From: Cladochytrium replicatum
Lineage: Eukaryota; Chytridiomycota; Chytridiomycetes; Cladochytriales; Cladochytriaceae
Assembly (NCBI GenBank): GCA_025526935.1
Contig: JAHLKD010000002.1
Span: 537,001 to 601,000 of the forward strand
Direction: 5' to 3'
Length of the DNA stretch: 64,000 nt
Part shown: positions 61,062 through 64,000 of the stretch, piece after piece
Layout of the letters: every line of letters begins with the position of its first letter
Numbering within the stretch: position 1 is the stretch's first letter
Made by a program: the position numbers and the translations under genes
Notes under the pieces: generated by a model
What the model was told of the DNA's origin: nothing
Database searches by the model: none
Seen by the model: only the letters and a program-made list of their open reading frames with translations

Positions 61062-63299
61062 TTAAAACCGAATCAAACCATGCTGGATATCATTCAGAAG
61101 GTTATTTTCTACCCTCACCCATCCAGATTCCCCTTTGGACGTTTTGCCCTGGGTAGGGCTCACATAGCAAAAAACTGGGTCAACAACCTTCGTGGGGTCA
61201 TATCCCTCAGAGGCATAAGCAAACTTTTGGAATTTCAGAGTCGAAGTCTTTTCGATCTCCTCAGACCGTAATCTGACAAAGATTGGCCGTGCATATGTTG
61301 GCAGGTTCTGCTCTATGTGCCGCGTTAACGACGCGAAGTCGAACGTTGAAGTAGTGACTGCTGGTGACAGTACGATGGATGCCATCCCTGCTCGACCGTC
61401 CGAATTCGGAATCCGTATCCCGTAAACTAGAATGAATTTTAGCGATCTGATCCACTTCGAAACAAAAAGCACTTACCATTTGCTTCTACTATTCCTGGAA
61501 AGGCAGAAATGACCGCTTGGACCTCTGTAAAATACATTTTCATCACTCTCTTGTTAAAAGATCAATTTGAATGGGCCATACCATTAGTGCTGACGTTCTC
61601 GCCCTTCCATCGATAAGAATCGCCTGCACGATCCACGAAATAGAAGAATCCAACCTCGTCTGCCTTCAAAAGGTCGCCCGAACTCCACCACGCGTCACCC
61701 TTCTCGAACACGTCCGTGTAAAGCTTTCTTCTCGTCGCCGCTTCCCCAACATAACCGTCGTAACTTCCCTCCGGGAGCCTCATGATCATCTCACCAACTT
61801 CACCCGGTCCACAGGGCACGCAGAAACCAGTCGCATCGTTTCGTAGGACTCTGTCCTCTTCGACATCGTACCGAACAAGTTGACCGCCTTCTCCTGTCAT
61901 AGATTTCTTCCGGGCTTCTTCGATAGGGAGGTAGCCGCATGCACCAGGTTTATTGAAGTAATTCAAGACGGCGTCTCCAGGCATCTCGGTTGAGCCGTAG
62001 TGTTCGACCACGTGGGTGATATGGAAGCGCTTTGTCACGGCTTCCCAGATCTCTCCACGGAGACCGTTTCCAATCGCTACGCGAAGGGGAGAAAATTTGG
62101 GGGTACCTTCATCCGGATGCGGAGGCTGGGCGTGGAGGTAACGCCAGAGCTCACCGATGTAAACGGTCGCGACACACTTATTTAGGTGTGGGGCTGATCA
62201 GCATCTTTGATCGCAACCATTTAACTCAAATACCTGATGTTCGCGAACATCCTTGAAAAAGTTGGAGGCGGAAAACTTCTCCCTGAGAATGATCTCGTTT
62301 CCGAGAAGGTAACATGGTGCTACTGCGACAACACCACCATTGCTTGATAAACAAACTTAGATGGCGTCTTTTCAAGGAGCGAAAGATAATATACCCGTGA
62401 TATAGTGGTAATGTAATGTAGTAGCGATCTCCTTGTTTCAATCCAGACGGTTCAGCCCAGGTCACCGCAGCGCCGACGAATCTCCGATGGGAGAACTTTG
62501 CCGCTTTTGAAGGACCAGTTGTTCCGGATGTGAAGATGTAATAGAGAGGATCTCGTTCCCCGATATTGTCACGGACAGATCCGTCGAGTCGCGAGGTCGG
62601 CATGTCTGCTATGGCGCTATCCAGAGAGTTTGATCCTTCCCAGCCATTCAGAGTTCCATCAAAAGACCAAATGTTGAACGAATCCAACGAAGCACCAGGA
62701 GGAAGCTGAATGGCTTCCCAGTTGGATCTTTTACTGGACGAGACAATGATTACGCGTGCTCCCGAGGTCGCCACGGCATGCCCGAGAAGAGATGCTTTCA
62801 AGTTTGTGTTGATCAGCGCGATGGTCACACCAACTTTGGCGAGTCCCATCGTTATTGCCAGAAACTCGGGTCGGTTCTCCATGAGCAGAGCGGCCTACGC
62901 AAAATAAATCAGACGCCGACAGAGAAATTTCCATGCGAACGAACCACATCGCCTTGTTTAAGAGCCACTCGAGGCGATATAGCCCAATGAGCGATGCGGT
63001 TTGCCGCTTCGTCGAGTTCTCTGAAGGTATACTTTGTGGGATGATCGACAGCAGCAACAGCTGGTTGCTCAGGGTGGCTAATTATATGGATGAGTTAAAA
63101 AAGAAACATGCAGTTAAGGATGGATTTACCTATCAACACAGAACTCGAAAAAATCTGCAGCAGTTTTGTTCGCATTTGCATTTCTGAGTGTGTTAATCCA
63201 GCTCTGTTTCGCATTCTGTATGCGTGTGTATTCTTTCTGGTAGAATTCGTCTGGAGCCGACAAATCGTAGACAAAGTGATTGCGGTTGAACGGGTGCAT
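61062..63299 (-). CDS. FAT1: Very-long-chain acyl-CoA synthetase / fatty-acid transporter, Fat1 (FATP) type
   Basis: Seven minus-strand exons (63299-63130, 63077-62945, 62894-62395, 62342-62234, 62176-61582, 61524-61477, 61426-61062) give 639 residues. The AMP-binding P-loop YIFTSGTTGPSKAAKFSHRR and the FATP signature DSYRWKGENVSTNEVQAVIS (spliced) are present, with TLPLYHGNGGVVAVAPCYLL, THVVEHYGSTEMPGD, WWSSGDLLKADEVGFFYFVD and a C-terminal LPTYARPIFVRL. The family activates very-long-chain fatty acids with CoA and ATP and couples this to uptake at membranes. An N-terminal segment (MHPFNRNHFVYDLSAPDEFY) precedes the adenylation domain; no clear hydrophobic anchor is visible in it. The start is the first ATG of the exon; a further upstream exon with a membrane segment is possible. 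Confidence 0.9.
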
Positions 63300-63524
63300 C
63301 GCGAAACTCGAAGAAGACCAGAACGCACGTGACTACACACTTTGTTTCTCCGAGTCCATCATGAATTTCTCCGCACTTGCGATGAAAGCTCACAAAATTT
63401 GACGCTCTGCACATGACATCTAGTCATATGATTCCATGCCACAATCTCCAAACTCACGTGCCCAAACAACCCTACGCCGTTCCCACCCTCCATTGCACCA
63501 TTTGTTTGCATCACCATCGCATCA
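63300..63524. promoter_or_regulatory. Bidirectional promoter region, Fat1 and ankyrin gene
   Basis: 225 bp separate divergent start codons. A cacgtg core (63458-63463) and a CT/CA-rich stretch before the plus-strand start are visible. Shared control is inferred from spacing. Confidence 0.35.
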
Positions 63525-64000
63525 TGGCCTCTGAACTGTCTCTGCCAAAGCGCACTACCTCGTTACGCCAGTCTCCAGACTCTCTCAAAGTCACCGCTGA
63601 GCATGCATCAAGCTCCTCCGGCTTCCCTGCATTGTCCACCTTGCTCTCGCCTGTCCTGCAACTCGGTTTCTCAGCAAACAGCTCTTCCGGACGCGGTGTA
63701 CGACAGCGCTCTAGCGTCATTTCTTTGACTAAAAAGAACAGTGAAGTGCTCGTGGAAGCTGCTGCCGAAGGAGGAGTCAACGCTGTTCAGTATATGCTTA
63801 AGAATGGAGCTGATCCCACATTCGTCCAACCATGGAAGGAATCTGCCGACACTATTTGGGCTTCTCTTGGACTAACTTCGACAGCCATTGCCTCGCTACC
63901 GTACTCCAGTCTTCCTGTGGCCTGTCTCCACGGACACATTGAAGTTGTTCGAACACTCCTTCCACACATTTTGAAAGAGCGTGCACCTGAAAATTCTGCC
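63525..64000 (+). CDS. Ankyrin-repeat protein (3' end outside window)
   Basis: The frame opens at MASELSLPKRTTSLRQS and stays open to the last base (about 158 residues seen). A Ser-rich N-terminus is followed by ankyrin-type repeats: EVLVEAAAEGGVNAVQYMLK with NGADP, then LPVACLHGHIEVVRTLLPHI. The spacing between the two is longer than one repeat, so one is probably degenerate. Ankyrin repeats mediate protein binding; nothing more specific can be said from the visible part. Confidence 0.75.

Overview
The window reads as a nuclear segment of a fungus. Genes are dense and split by many short GT-AG introns (mostly 45-70 bp). The gene set is fungal: a sphingolipid C9-methyltransferase, an AreA/Gln3-type GATA factor with its N-terminal nitrogen-regulator motif, a Fat1-type acyl-CoA synthetase, an Ssh4/Ear1-like SPRY protein family and Ty3/gypsy, copia-like and LINE-like relics. 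The GPI-anchored GH9-type protein, the high intron density and the retained PYM (exon-junction-complex recycling) point to an early-diverging, chytrid-like lineage. That placement is an inference. TAG, TGA and TAA all end real genes, so the standard code applies.

Layout. 1-5.6 kb is a transposon graveyard: the 3' part of a chromodomain Ty3/gypsy element with its LTR, gag and reverse-transcriptase relics on opposite strands, a hairpin and a broken leucine-rich-repeat gene. 5.9-19.5 kb holds a nitrilase, a GATA factor, a forkhead factor, an unresolved disordered-protein gene and a 940-residue tandem amidohydrolase. 20-28 kb holds two weak small genes, the C9-methyltransferase and a convergent pair of Psr/CTD-type phosphatases. 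28-39 kb holds a tandem pair of secreted FAD amine oxidases and a 21-exon ABCC transporter divergent from a PPIL1-type cyclophilin. 40-48.6 kb holds the GH9 protein, a small Cys-rich secreted protein head-to-head with SRP72, and a homeodomain factor. 49-51.7 kb is a second relic field (copia gag, LINE RT, a tRNA-like SINE candidate). 51.8-61 kb holds two intact membrane SPRY paralogues and a dead third one, interleaved with ATM1, PYM and a hypothetical gene. The end carries a Fat1-like gene and the start of an ankyrin protein.

Most multi-exon models were built by hand from splice signals, phase and family conservation. In every spliced model reported with moderate or high confidence the exon lengths add up to whole codons. 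The most unusual result is the SPRY pair: signal peptide, Gly/Ser stalk, four-Cys ectodomain, one membrane span and a cytosolic Ssh4-type SPRY domain, with two 9-nt microexons kept at the same place in both paralogues.

How the genes may work together. The GATA factor is of the nitrogen-regulator class, and both secreted amine oxidases carry GATA motifs just upstream of their start codons, so local nitrogen control is possible. SRP72 serves the secretory route used by the GH9, Cys-rich, amine-oxidase and SPRY products. ATM1, Fat1, the C9-methyltransferase, PPIL1 and PYM are housekeeping genes for Fe/S export, lipid metabolism and RNA processing.
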